Assembly: GCA_017544125.1 (NCBI GenBank)
Contig: JAFYET010000241.1
Coordinates: forward strand, 1-8,504
Source of the DNA: Ruminococcus sp.
GTDB lineage: Bacteria > Bacillota > Clostridia > Oscillospirales > Ruminococcaceae
Direction: 5' to 3'
Length of the DNA: 8,504 nucleotides
Part shown: positions 1-5,217 of the stretch, in pieces
How the letters are laid out: every line of letters starts with the position of its first letter
Position numbering within the stretch: position 1 is the first letter of the stretch
Translations under genes and position numbers: made by a program
The notes under the pieces: model-generated
Database searches by the model: none
What the model was told of the DNA's origin: nothing
What the model saw: only the letters and a program-made list of their open reading frames with translations

Positions 1-86
1 AAGGGGAGGTGCCTGCGAAGCAGGCGGAGGGGATAGCACCCGAGCGCTGTTCGCCAAAGCCAAACTCTCTCGTTTTCCAAACGTGC

Positions 87-180
87 AGTGTGGGGGCTTT
101 CGGTATCAGCTCTGCTGATACCAGCGCCACCCACGCCCCTTCGGGTATGCCCTTTCGGGCGTAAAACTTGCCCCACAACT
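87..180. repeat. Intergenic nested inverted repeats, three-way-junction fold
   Basis: The first 220 bases hold no credible gene but are rich in inverted repeats. An outer stem pairs 87-95 with 171-180 (TGTGGGG against CCCCACA, extended by AG/CT with one bulged A). It encloses a perfect 9-bp hairpin at 102-122 (GGTATCAGC, loop TCT, GCTGATACC) and a second arm pairing 133-138 (ACGCCC) with 157-162 (GGGCGT), inside which GCCC-TTTC-GGGC (149-160) is an alternative hairpin. A separate hairpin, GCCTGC-GAA-GCAGGC, lies at 11-25, flanked by GGTGC (8-12) and GCACC (36-40). The composition is much more GC-rich than other gaps in the window. It could be a dispersed palindromic element, a structured RNA, or a processing/decay barrier beyond the CDF-like gene. 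No good U-tract follows, so a simple terminator is less likely. The pairing is seen directly; the role is unknown. Confidence 0.5.
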
Positions 181-220
181 CCCTATTTATCGGGGTATAA
201 TAATGGGATAGATGTATTAC

Positions 221-1099
221 TTATTCAACTATTATATTTACGATGCATTCGCCTATCTCGTCGTTTATCTTGCGGCTTATCTGTTTTGCTACCTCACGCA
301 CTTTGTCGTAGGGCATATCAGGGGAGAAGCGCAGACCGATGTCAACGAGCTTCTGCTTGCCGCTTACCCTGCTGCGCACCTCGCTGAAGCCCTCAAAATC
401 GGAATAATGCTCGCTTAAGACTTTGACTATCTTCATCTGCAATTCTTCATCAAGAGTGCGGTCGAGCAGCTCATATACCGAGCTGCGCAGAGCTTTAAGC
501 ACTATATATCTAAACGGCGCTACTAATATAAGGCAGACAACGGGCGGGAAGTATTTTATCCACTCAGTATGGCTGAACACTATGCCTATTATAAGCGTTA
601 TCATTGAGATTATATCGAACAGGAACTCTTTCTTAGCGCTGATGTAGGCGGTGTGCAGCATCTTGCTGTGCTCTTTATGGGTGAGCAGGCGCTGGCGGTA
701 CATTATAAACAGGTCGATGAAGATACCGGCTATGCTCATTATCAGGGCGAGCTTCATTGAGCCGTGTTCCTCCGAGGGGCGAATGATGTTTTTGACGGAA
801 AAGAACACCACGCAGCAAAGCCCTGCGATATCGAACATCTCACAGCTCATAGCGCCTATTGCCTCTATCTTGCCTGTGCCGTAGTTGAAGTGGAACTTAA
901 GGCTTTTTTTCATCTGGAATGAAAGAAACGCCAGTATGAACCCCGGGAGTATTATGCTTACCTGCTCGATAAACTCGAGCCACATGACCATTGACCCGCT
1001 GGCAACAGCGGATATGAATGATGTTATAGTTTTCGGTATTCTCCACGCCATCAGCAGAACTGCGATACGCTGCTGTCTGACAAGTATATCTTTCTCCAC
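221..1099 (-). CDS. Divergent cation diffusion facilitator (CDF)-family membrane protein
   Basis: This is a 292-residue membrane protein with the CDF layout: hydrophobic helices over roughly residues 25-205, then a cytoplasmic domain of about 85 residues. The family signature is the segment after helix 2, with HFNYGTGKIEA at about 70-80 (canonical H-x-Y/F-G-H-G-K-x-E). The C-terminal fold resembles the CDF dimerisation domain (RSRVSGKQKLVDIGLRF). Aligned by eye to the zinc exporter YiiP, the usual ligands are mostly absent: transport-site Asp45/Asp49 become Glu45/Ile49, His153/Asp157 become Glu158/Asp162, His75 becomes Thr75, and the C-terminal histidines become Ser239, Gly255 and Asn288. Substrate is therefore uncertain and it may not be a normal Zn/Mn exporter. 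A GTG start at 1099 is chosen because GGGGG (1107-1111) lies 7 bases upstream; TTG at 1105 is in frame but lies only one base from that run. It starts just past the tRNA terminator with no promoter between, so expression may rely on read-through. Confidence 0.8.
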   Translation of the reverse strand: MEKDILVRQQRIAVLLMAWRIPKTITSFISAVASGSMVMWLEFIEQVSIILPGFILAFLSFQMKKSLKFHFNYGTGKIEAIGAMSCEMFDIAGLCCVVFFSVKNIIRPSEEHGSMKLALIMSIAGIFIDLFIMYRQRLLTHKEHSKMLHTAYISAKKEFLFDIISMITLIIGIVFSHTEWIKYFPPVVCLILVAPFRYIVLKALRSSVYELLDRTLDEELQMKIVKVLSEHYSDFEGFSEVRSRVSGKQKLVDIGLRFSPDMPYDKVREVAKQISRKINDEIGECIVNIIVE

Positions 1100-1111
1100 A
1101 CACAAGCCCCC

Positions 1112-1161
1112 AAAAAATAAAAAAACTCCACAGCGAGGGCTTACATACCCTTACTGCGGAG
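1112..1161 (-). terminator. Rho-independent terminator of tRNA-Pro
   Basis: On the minus strand, CTCCGCAG (1161-1154) pairs with CTGTGGAG (1133-1126) with one G-U pair, and an inner AGGG/CCCT pairing extends the stem. A long T-rich run (1125-1112) follows directly. It lies 5 bases past the encoded CCA of the tRNA. The CDF-like gene begins only about a dozen bases later, so leakage here may supply that gene's transcript. Confidence 0.8.
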
Positions 1162-1166
1162 ATTTA

Positions 1167-1243
1167 TGGTCGAGGTGACAGGACTTGAACCTGCGGCCTC
1201 TGCGTCCCGAACGCAGCGCTCTACCAAACTGAGCCACACCTCG
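1167..1243 (-). tRNA. tRNA-Pro (anticodon CGG), CCA encoded
   Basis: The 77-nt minus-strand sequence folds as a complete cloverleaf. The acceptor stem CGAGGTG (1243-1237) pairs with CACCTCG (1177-1171), followed by discriminator A (1170) and encoded CCA (1169-1167). The D arm is GCTC...GAGC. The anticodon stem CTGCG/CGCAG holds the loop TTCGGGA, giving anticodon CGG (1209-1207), which reads CCG proline codons. The T arm is GCAGG-TTCAAGT-CCTGT with one G-U pair. It has its own consensus promoter and terminator, so it is a single-gene transcription unit. Confidence 0.97.
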
Positions 1244-1262
1244 CAATTTTCATCACCAAAAT

Positions 1263-1291
1263 ATTATAACATACTTTGAGCGCCTTGTCAA
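1263..1291 (-). promoter_or_regulatory. Consensus sigma-A promoter for tRNA-Pro
   Basis: On the minus strand, TTGACA (1291-1286) and TATAAT (1268-1263) are separated by exactly 17 bases. Both hexamers are perfect matches. The predicted start of transcription, about 1256, lies some 13 bases before the mature tRNA 5' end, as expected for a stable-RNA gene needing only a short 5' trim. Confidence 0.93.
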
Positions 1292-1341
1292 TGATTTTTT
1301 GCAAAAAAAGTGTGCTTGTTTATATGCGCAGGGGCAGAGGG

Positions 1342-1905
1342 CTATTTGTCAAGTATCTCAACTCTATCAAATATGCCTGTGTTTTTGTAGAAATATATCC
1401 TTATAGGGTGCTTGTGAGGGTACTCTTTTGATGCTATCTTTTCAAAAAATACTGTGCGTGATGTATCGAGGGGAGCTTGTGAGATTATCTTTTCATAAGC
1501 TTCGTCGCTTATCTGTAAAAAAACATAACCATCATAATGCAATCCAATCTTTTTGGGCTTATCGGGGTCTTGAATAGGTGAGATGTCAAAAATATTTGCT
1601 TCATATACTACCTCGCCTTGATAAAGGTCTTTGAAATAAGGCATTGCCTCATAGGATAATGAGAATGCACTTATGAAGAGGAAAAAAACGGCGGAATATC
1701 CTTGCTTTTTGCGGATGCTCTCTGTCAATCCAAAAATAATACATATAATGTCCACAAGTATAATTGTTATTTTGATCGCTGCCTTTGCCGTGAAATAGCT
1801 TTTACCGTAGTGTTCACCACGATCTATGATAATAATGGCAACTATGCATAATAATAGAATGATCAGCATGGCTATGCAAAAAATGCGTCTCTTTTTAGAT
1901 GTCAT
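1342..1905 (-). CDS. Hypothetical three-helix membrane protein
   Basis: I do not recognise this 187-residue protein. A basic N-terminus (MTSKKRR) is followed by hydrophobic segments at about 8-27, 43-61 and 71-88. A charged RKK loop between the second and third puts that loop and the N-terminus inside by the positive-inside rule. The last 95 or so residues would then face outward as a soluble domain with alternating beta-like hydrophobic stretches and no recognised motif. The ATG at 1905 is chosen because AAGGCGG (1918-1912) lies 6 bases upstream; an in-frame ATG at 1932 has no such site and would put the ribosome site inside the gene. It is transcribed alone from a consensus promoter directly behind the spo0A terminator. 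I see no clear terminator before the tRNA promoter. Confidence 0.8.
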   Translation of the reverse strand: MTSKKRRIFCIAMLIILLLCIVAIIIIDRGEHYGKSYFTAKAAIKITIILVDIICIIFGLTESIRKKQGYSAVFFLFISAFSLSYEAMPYFKDLYQGEVVYEANIFDISPIQDPDKPKKIGLHYDGYVFLQISDEAYEKIISQAPLDTSRTVFFEKIASKEYPHKHPIRIYFYKNTGIFDRVEILDK

Positions 1906-1934
1906 GATACACCGCCTTTCTTTTATATGCATAT

Positions 1935-1963
1935 ATTATACAGTATGCCGCTGTTTTTGTCAA
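1935..1963 (-). promoter_or_regulatory. Consensus sigma-A promoter of the three-helix membrane protein gene
   Basis: On the minus strand, TTGACA (1963-1958) and TATAAT (1940-1935) are 17 bases apart, both perfect. The start of transcription is expected near 1928, about 23 bases before the chosen ATG at 1905. The -35 box begins where the T-run of the spo0A terminator ends. Confidence 0.92.
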
Positions 1964-2006
1964 CAAAAAACCAAAAGAGGAACTGCCTTGACCGCAGTTC
2001 CTCTTT
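1964..2006 (-). terminator. Rho-independent terminator of spo0A
   Basis: A perfect 13-bp stem, AAAGAGGAACTGC (2006-1994) against GCAGTTCCTCTTT (1986-1974), encloses a 7-base loop and is followed on the minus strand by TTTTGGTTTTTT. It starts 5 bases past the spo0A stop codon. The plus strand also ends the stem with a T-run, so it would work in both directions. Confidence 0.93.
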
Positions 2007-2011
2007 TTTCA

Positions 2012-2797
2012 TTAAGCCGATATCTTCGCCCTGTATTTGAGGCATATCTTGTCCGTGATAAGCGCTATGAACTCGCTGTTTGTGGGTTTTCCCTTGCCCG
2101 TGTTCACCGTGTAGCCGAAGAAAGAATTCAGCGTGTCGATGTCGCCCCTGTCCCAGGCTATCTCAATGGCGTGGCGAATGGCACGCTCGACCCTCGATGA
2201 TGTGGTGGAGAACTTCTTCGCTACCGTCGGGTAGAGTATCTTCGTCACACTCTCGAGCATCTCACGGTCATTGACCGAACTGATTATCGCCTCTCTCAGA
2301 TAGTGGTAGCCCTTGATGTGGGCAGGCACGCCTATCTGATGAATGATATCGGTCACGATTATTTCAAGCGAGGTCGCATCAAGGGGCTTGTGGGTGCTCT
2401 GCGCCATGCCGCTGTGAATGTCAGAATCTATCTCTAAAAGCGCCTTTATCCTCTCGCCTAAGATGCTTACATCAAAGGGGCGCAGCATGAAGTAAGCTGC
2501 CCCTGCCTGCATCACCTGCTGCTCGATAAAGGCATTCTCGTAGCTGCTGGTGATTATGAATATGGGCTTTTTGTCAAGCGCCTGAGCCTTGCGTAAAAGC
2601 TCTATGGCATCTACCGAGGGTATCACCGCATCGCATACCACCACATCGGGCTGCTCGTTTCTTACCGCATCGAGTATTTTTGCCCCGTCCTTGCTCCTTG
2701 TTATCACGAAAAATCCCATGCTGCGCAGCGTCGAAGCCGTTGCTACCCCGTACTGAGCCGAATCGTCACCTATAAGAACTTTTATCTTGCCTGTCAT
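2012..2797 (-). CDS. spo0A: Spo0A, master response regulator of sporulation
   Basis: This is a 261-residue cytoplasmic response regulator that, when phosphorylated, activates or represses early sporulation genes through 0A boxes. The receiver domain (about 1-120) shows the acidic pair Asp11/Asp12 and the phospho-acceptor Asp56 (CDAVIP). The normally invariant receiver lysine of the KPFD motif is Arg106 (LRPFD, codon CGC). After a linker at about 120-140, the DNA-binding domain is highly conserved, including [20 protein letters not shown] and KPTNSEFIA, the Spo0A recognition region. Length is normal for the family. The start has a strong GGAGG (2810-2806) 8 bases before the ATG. The gene follows spoIVB as in most endospore formers and ends in its own terminator. 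Upstream are a likely sigma-A promoter, a possible distal promoter and a perfect 0A box, consistent with autoregulation. Confidence 0.97.
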   Translation of the reverse strand: MTGKIKVLIGDDSAQYGVATASTLRSMGFFVITRSKDGAKILDAVRNEQPDVVVCDAVIPSVDAIELLRKAQALDKKPIFIITSSYENAFIEQQVMQAGAAYFMLRPFDVSILGERIKALLEIDSDIHSGMAQSTHKPLDATSLEIIVTDIIHQIGVPAHIKGYHYLREAIISSVNDREMLESVTKILYPTVAKKFSTTSSRVERAIRHAIEIAWDRGDIDTLNSFFGYTVNTGKGKPTNSEFIALITDKICLKYRAKISA

Positions 2798-2819
2798 TGT
2801 TATTTCCTCCGTTGTCGTT

Positions 2820-2859
2820 GTTATTGTAATGTGTGCGCACGTTTTTTCCTTACAATAAC
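2820..2859. repeat. spo0A: Inverted repeat with central palindrome at the spo0A transcription start
   Basis: GTTATTGTAA (2820-2829) and TTACAATAAC (2850-2859) form a perfect 10-bp inverted repeat around a 20-base centre that contains the perfect 8-bp palindrome GTGCGCAC (2833-2840). The arm nearest the promoter overlaps the expected transcription start (about 2854), and the other arm lies 10 bases upstream of the spo0A Shine-Dalgarno site. The symmetry is seen directly. An operator for a dimeric regulator or a leader hairpin limiting translation are both possible. Confidence 0.6.
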
Positions 2860-2860
2860 T

Positions 2861-2889
2861 ATCATATCATACGGCAAATCGAAAATCAA
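2861..2889 (-). promoter_or_regulatory. spo0A: Probable sigma-A promoter proximal to spo0A
   Basis: On the minus strand, TTGATT (2889-2884) and TATGAT (2866-2861) are separated by 17 bases, 4/6 and 5/6 matches to consensus. The implied start, near 2854, gives a leader of about 57 bases carrying the GGAGG site. This would be a vegetative promoter in the manner of Pv of Bacillus subtilis spo0A. Confidence 0.65.
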
Positions 2890-2939
2890 TACATTTTCGG
2901 GATTTTTCACAACAAAATTCTTTTATAATTATGCAAAAT

Positions 2940-2968
2940 ATACTATAAGTTGAGAGAAAATATAACAA
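2940..2968 (-). promoter_or_regulatory. spo0A: Possible distal promoter of spo0A
   Basis: On the minus strand, TTGTTA (2968-2963) and TAGTAT (2945-2940) are 17 bases apart. The surroundings are very AT-rich, so chance matches are likely. If real, it would sit about 40 bases downstream of the 0A box, a reasonable place for Spo0A control. Confidence 0.3.
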
Positions 2969-3008
2969 ATAGCTATATTATCACGCTTTTTGACCCCACC
3001 TTGCGGCA

Positions 3009-3017
3009 TTCGACAAA
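3009..3017 (-). promoter_or_regulatory. spo0A: 0A box (Spo0A binding site)
   Basis: On the minus strand, TTTGTCGAA (3017-3009) is a perfect match to the 0A-box core TGTCGAA with the favoured preceding T bases. It lies 8 bases past the spoIVB stop and about 210 bases upstream of the spo0A start, inside the only gap between the two genes. Spo0A is known to bind such boxes at its own promoter in Bacillus. The match is seen directly; autoregulation is inferred. Confidence 0.65.
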
Positions 3018-3025
3018 AAATTCCC

Positions 3026-4219
3026 TCAGCCTGCACTTTCTTTCATGGCGGTGTACATTCTCTCGGCAAAGACGGCGTAGCCTCTTGTGGGGTCTTCGGT
3101 GAAAACGTGGGTCACAGCGCCTATCAGCCTGCCGTCCTGAATTATCGGGCTGCCGCTCATTCCCTGAACTATGCCGCCTGCCCGCTCGAGCAGCTCGGGG
3201 TCGTTAACACGTATTATCATCGAGTGTGCGGCATCCTCCGAGAGGTCAACGTTTTCTATCTCTATTTCGTATTCTTTGGGCTTGTCCTTGTCAAGGGTGG
3301 TGAGTATATATGCCCTGCCCGTGTGCGCCTGCTGCTTGTAGCCAAGCGGTAACGCTTCGTGCTTTGACGGGCACCGGAACATTCTGCCGAAGACCCCGCA
3401 GCCGGTGTTCAGCGTCAGCACCCCTGTCGCCGCCGATGAGGTGAAGTGCCCTATAAGCTCGCCGGGGTCGCCGTCGATGCTCTTTTCTGTGCCTGTTATC
3501 TCCACCTCGCCCACGTTGCCGTCAGACAGGGGGAGGGGCTGCTTGGTATCGCTGTCGCAGATAGGGTGCCCGAGCCCGCCGAAGCCCCCGCTCTTCTCAT
3601 CGTAAAAGGTGAGCGTGCCTATGCCCGCAGATGAATCACGCACCCACATACCCGCCCGGTATTTGCCGCCCGCAAGCTCGGGGGTGAGGGTAACGCTCAT
3701 GACCTCGTCATTGCGCTTTAAGGTAACGGTCATCGGCTCGCCGCCGCTTTGCTCGACTATCTTTGAAATGTCATCGTTTTATGACACGCCCTGCCCGTCA
3801 ACACTTGTGATGATGTCACCCACACGTATGCCGCACCTTGCCGCAGGGCAGGAAAGCCTGCCGTCAAACCCGCCGTCAGCCTGCAAGTCTATCACCAGCA
3901 CCCCGTCGGTTATAAGCCTTATGCCGAAAGGCTCGCCGCAGGGGACGAGCATGGGTGCCGGCTGGGTGTTTGCGTGGATATCCTTTATCGGCACCGAGCC
4001 GAACAGCTTTAGCGTATAGGTGCGTGAGGGGTGTGAGCCCGATATTGCCTCCACAGGCTCCTGCCCCTCGGCGGTTATATTAAAGAATGTGTAAAGTGCG
4101 GGCGGCTCTTCGGTATAGATGCTGTCAGGCAAAGCCGAGGAATAATACCCCGTCAGCCCCTGCAACCCAAGGGCAGCCGTGCCGAGTATCACCGCCGAGC
4201 GCTTAAAGAATCTTTTCAT
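3026..4219 (-). pseudogene. spoIVB: SpoIVB S55 serine peptidase, interrupted by an in-frame TAA
   Basis: SpoIVB is a forespore-made peptidase secreted into the space between spore membranes, where it signals activation of sigma-K in the mother cell. The reading frame codes for 397 positions, near the family's usual length, but codon 147 (3781-3779) is TAA. Residues 1-146 hold a basic start and signal/anchor helix (about 8-30), the LFG-VPIKDI region and the first part of a PDZ domain (GIRVGDIITSVDGQ). After the stop the frame stays open: the PDZ end (DDISKIVEQSGG) and the whole S55 domain follow. The catalytic triad is present as His218 (GLGHPICD), Asp340 (VNDPELL) and Ser355 (QGMSGSPI), in family spacing. 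There is no frameshift and no second stop. Restart at the ATG at 3733 would lack a signal sequence and has only a poor ribosome site. The ATG at 4219 follows AAAGGA. Recent mutation or a base-calling error are both possible. Confidence 0.9.
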
Positions 4220-4351
4220 TGTTTTTTCGTCCTTTCATATTTTATCTGTATTTTATTTTTGGCTTTTTTTATGCTTTAATTCAGCATAGTAAGCAAGTAT
4301 TATTTTCATTGGCAGCGCATAAATTTATTTCTAATAAAGAAAAAATTTGTG

Positions 4352-4380
4352 TTGCAAAAATCAGTCTTATATGTTATAAT
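4352..4380 (+). promoter_or_regulatory. Sigma-A promoter of the coiled-coil membrane protein gene
   Basis: TTGCAA (4352-4357) and TATAAT (4375-4380) are 17 bases apart, 5/6 and 6/6 matches. The expected start near 4387 leaves a leader of about 30 bases before the TTG at 4417. It points away from spoIVB in the divergent gap 4220-4416, in which I found no convincing forespore promoter for spoIVB. Confidence 0.85.
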
Positions 4381-4416
4381 GTGTAATGTATTCTTCAAAA
4401 AAGGGTGATCAACCAA

Positions 4417-5043
4417 TTGAAATCAAAAAAAGAACGGCTTAAGGAGCAATCGTTAAAGCAGATAGAAAGAAAAAAAGAAATAGAAAAACAGGAGCAGGAG
4501 CTGAAGGAAGAAGCATCGTCAAAGGACGACCTGAGCCTTTCATCGGTAAAGCTGCTCAAAAAGGAGCCGATATACTGCCTGCTGTTAAAGCTCATAGCCG
4601 TAGGTGTGTATGTGTATTCCTGCTTTTTCTACGGCGGGGTTACGATAATAGGTATCCTCGGCGGTCATGTTGATAATGTTGAGCATAAATATGCCTATTT
4701 TATGCTCATAGGCGTTATACTGCTGCTTGCAGCACTACTGCTTATGTTTTTCAGAAAGTATGAGATATCATTTGCGATCAACATCGCCGGAACTATATTA
4801 TATATGAAGACAGCCGTATTTCTTGTAGAAAAAGTGAGAAAGCTGCTTGATGAGAATTATATTACCGATGCAGAGATACTCCACCTTGACAAGACCTATA
4901 TGCGCCGCCATTACCCCGAGATAGCATTTCTGGTGCTGGGGCTCATACTTCTTGCAATAAGCCTTGTAAGGCGCTATATCAAATACCGCAAGCTCAGAAA
5001 CGAGCGTGACAACGCCCCTGTCAAGAGCATAATTGATGACTGA
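4417..5043 (+). CDS. Hypothetical coiled-coil, four-helix membrane protein
   Basis: I do not recognise this 208-residue protein. Residues 2-33 are almost entirely Lys, Glu, Gln, Arg and Leu and look like a cytoplasmic coiled coil. Four hydrophobic segments follow at about 55-81, 92-112, 117-137 and 168-185, with a soluble stretch at about 138-167 and a basic tail (RRYIKYRKLRNERD) that stays inside. No catalytic motif is visible. The TTG at 4417 is preferred: the bases AAGGGTGATC (4401-4410) just before it match the 16S-complementary AAGGAGGTGATC apart from a missing GA and end 6 bases upstream. An in-frame GTG at 4405 falls inside that site and has no site of its own. It is a single-gene unit with its own promoter and terminator, diverging from spoIVB and preceding the O-acyltransferase operon on the same strand. 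Confidence 0.85.
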   Translation: MKSKKERLKEQSLKQIERKKEIEKQEQELKEEASSKDDLSLSSVKLLKKEPIYCLLLKLIAVGVYVYSCFFYGGVTIIGILGGHVDNVEHKYAYFMLIGVILLLAALLLMFFRKYEISFAINIAGTILYMKTAVFLVEKVRKLLDENYITDAEILHLDKTYMRRHYPEIAFLVLGLILLAISLVRRYIKYRKLRNERDNAPVKSIIDD

Positions 5044-5076
5044 TGAGCTGACCGATAAACAATATATACAAAAACC

Positions 5077-5101
5077 ACGCACCGCTTTCGGTGCGTTTTT
5101 T
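5077..5101 (+). terminator. Rho-independent terminator
   Basis: ACGCACCG (5077-5084) pairs perfectly with CGGTGCGT (5089-5096) around a CTTT loop, followed by a run of six T. It lies 33 bases past the stop of the coiled-coil membrane protein gene and separates that gene from the O-acyltransferase operon promoter that starts 14 bases later. Confidence 0.93.
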
Positions 5102-5114
5102 GTTGCATTTTTTA

Positions 5115-5144
5115 TTGACAGGCTGTGTCTTTATATGATATAAT
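5115..5144 (+). promoter_or_regulatory. Sigma-A promoter of the MBOAT-DHHW operon
   Basis: TTGACA (5115-5120) and TATAAT (5139-5144) are both perfect and 18 bases apart. The expected start is near 5151, giving a leader of about 66 bases. TGTCGAT at 5155-5161, just past the start, is one base off the 0A-box core, which is weak evidence for Spo0A control on its own. Confidence 0.9.
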
Positions 5145-5179
5145 ATATATTGTATGTCGATATGTGTAGTTTTTTGTAC

Positions 5180-5198
5180 TCATATCACGATGATATGA
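5180..5198. repeat. Palindrome in the leader of the MBOAT operon
   Basis: TCATATCA (5180-5187) and TGATATGA (5191-5198) are perfect inverted repeats around CGA. The element ends 6 bases before the AAGGAGA ribosome site (5204-5210). It could be an operator downstream of the promoter or an RNA hairpin next to the ribosome site. It is AT-rich and has no T-run, so it is not a terminator. Confidence 0.5.
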
Positions 5199-5217
5199 TC
5201 GAAAAGGAGAATACATT

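Noticed and set aside
88..418. Short plus-strand open frames in the left intergenic region and over the CDF-like gene end
   Set aside because: They run through the palindromic element and antisense to a protein with clear family motifs; composition is Cys/Arg-rich and not gene-like.
2890..2935. Sigma-H promoter upstream of spo0A (AAAGAATTT and CGAAA)
   Set aside because: The boxes resemble the sigma-H consensus but the spacing is about 15 bases, wider than usual, in AT-rich sequence.
2990..3634. Plus-strand open frames opposite spoIVB
   Set aside because: The minus strand codes for the S55 peptidase domain with its catalytic motifs; the plus frames show no motif and lack ribosome sites.
3734..3781. 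Programmed frameshift or stop-codon recoding in spoIVB
   Set aside because: The two parts are in the same frame, so no frameshift is needed, and I see no selenocysteine-type codon or recoding structure; TAA is the stop least often read through.
4220..4330. Sigma-G forespore promoter for spoIVB
   Set aside because: GCATA and TGAATT occur upstream, but no acceptable CATNNTA -10 box lies at the right distance, so I did not annotate one.
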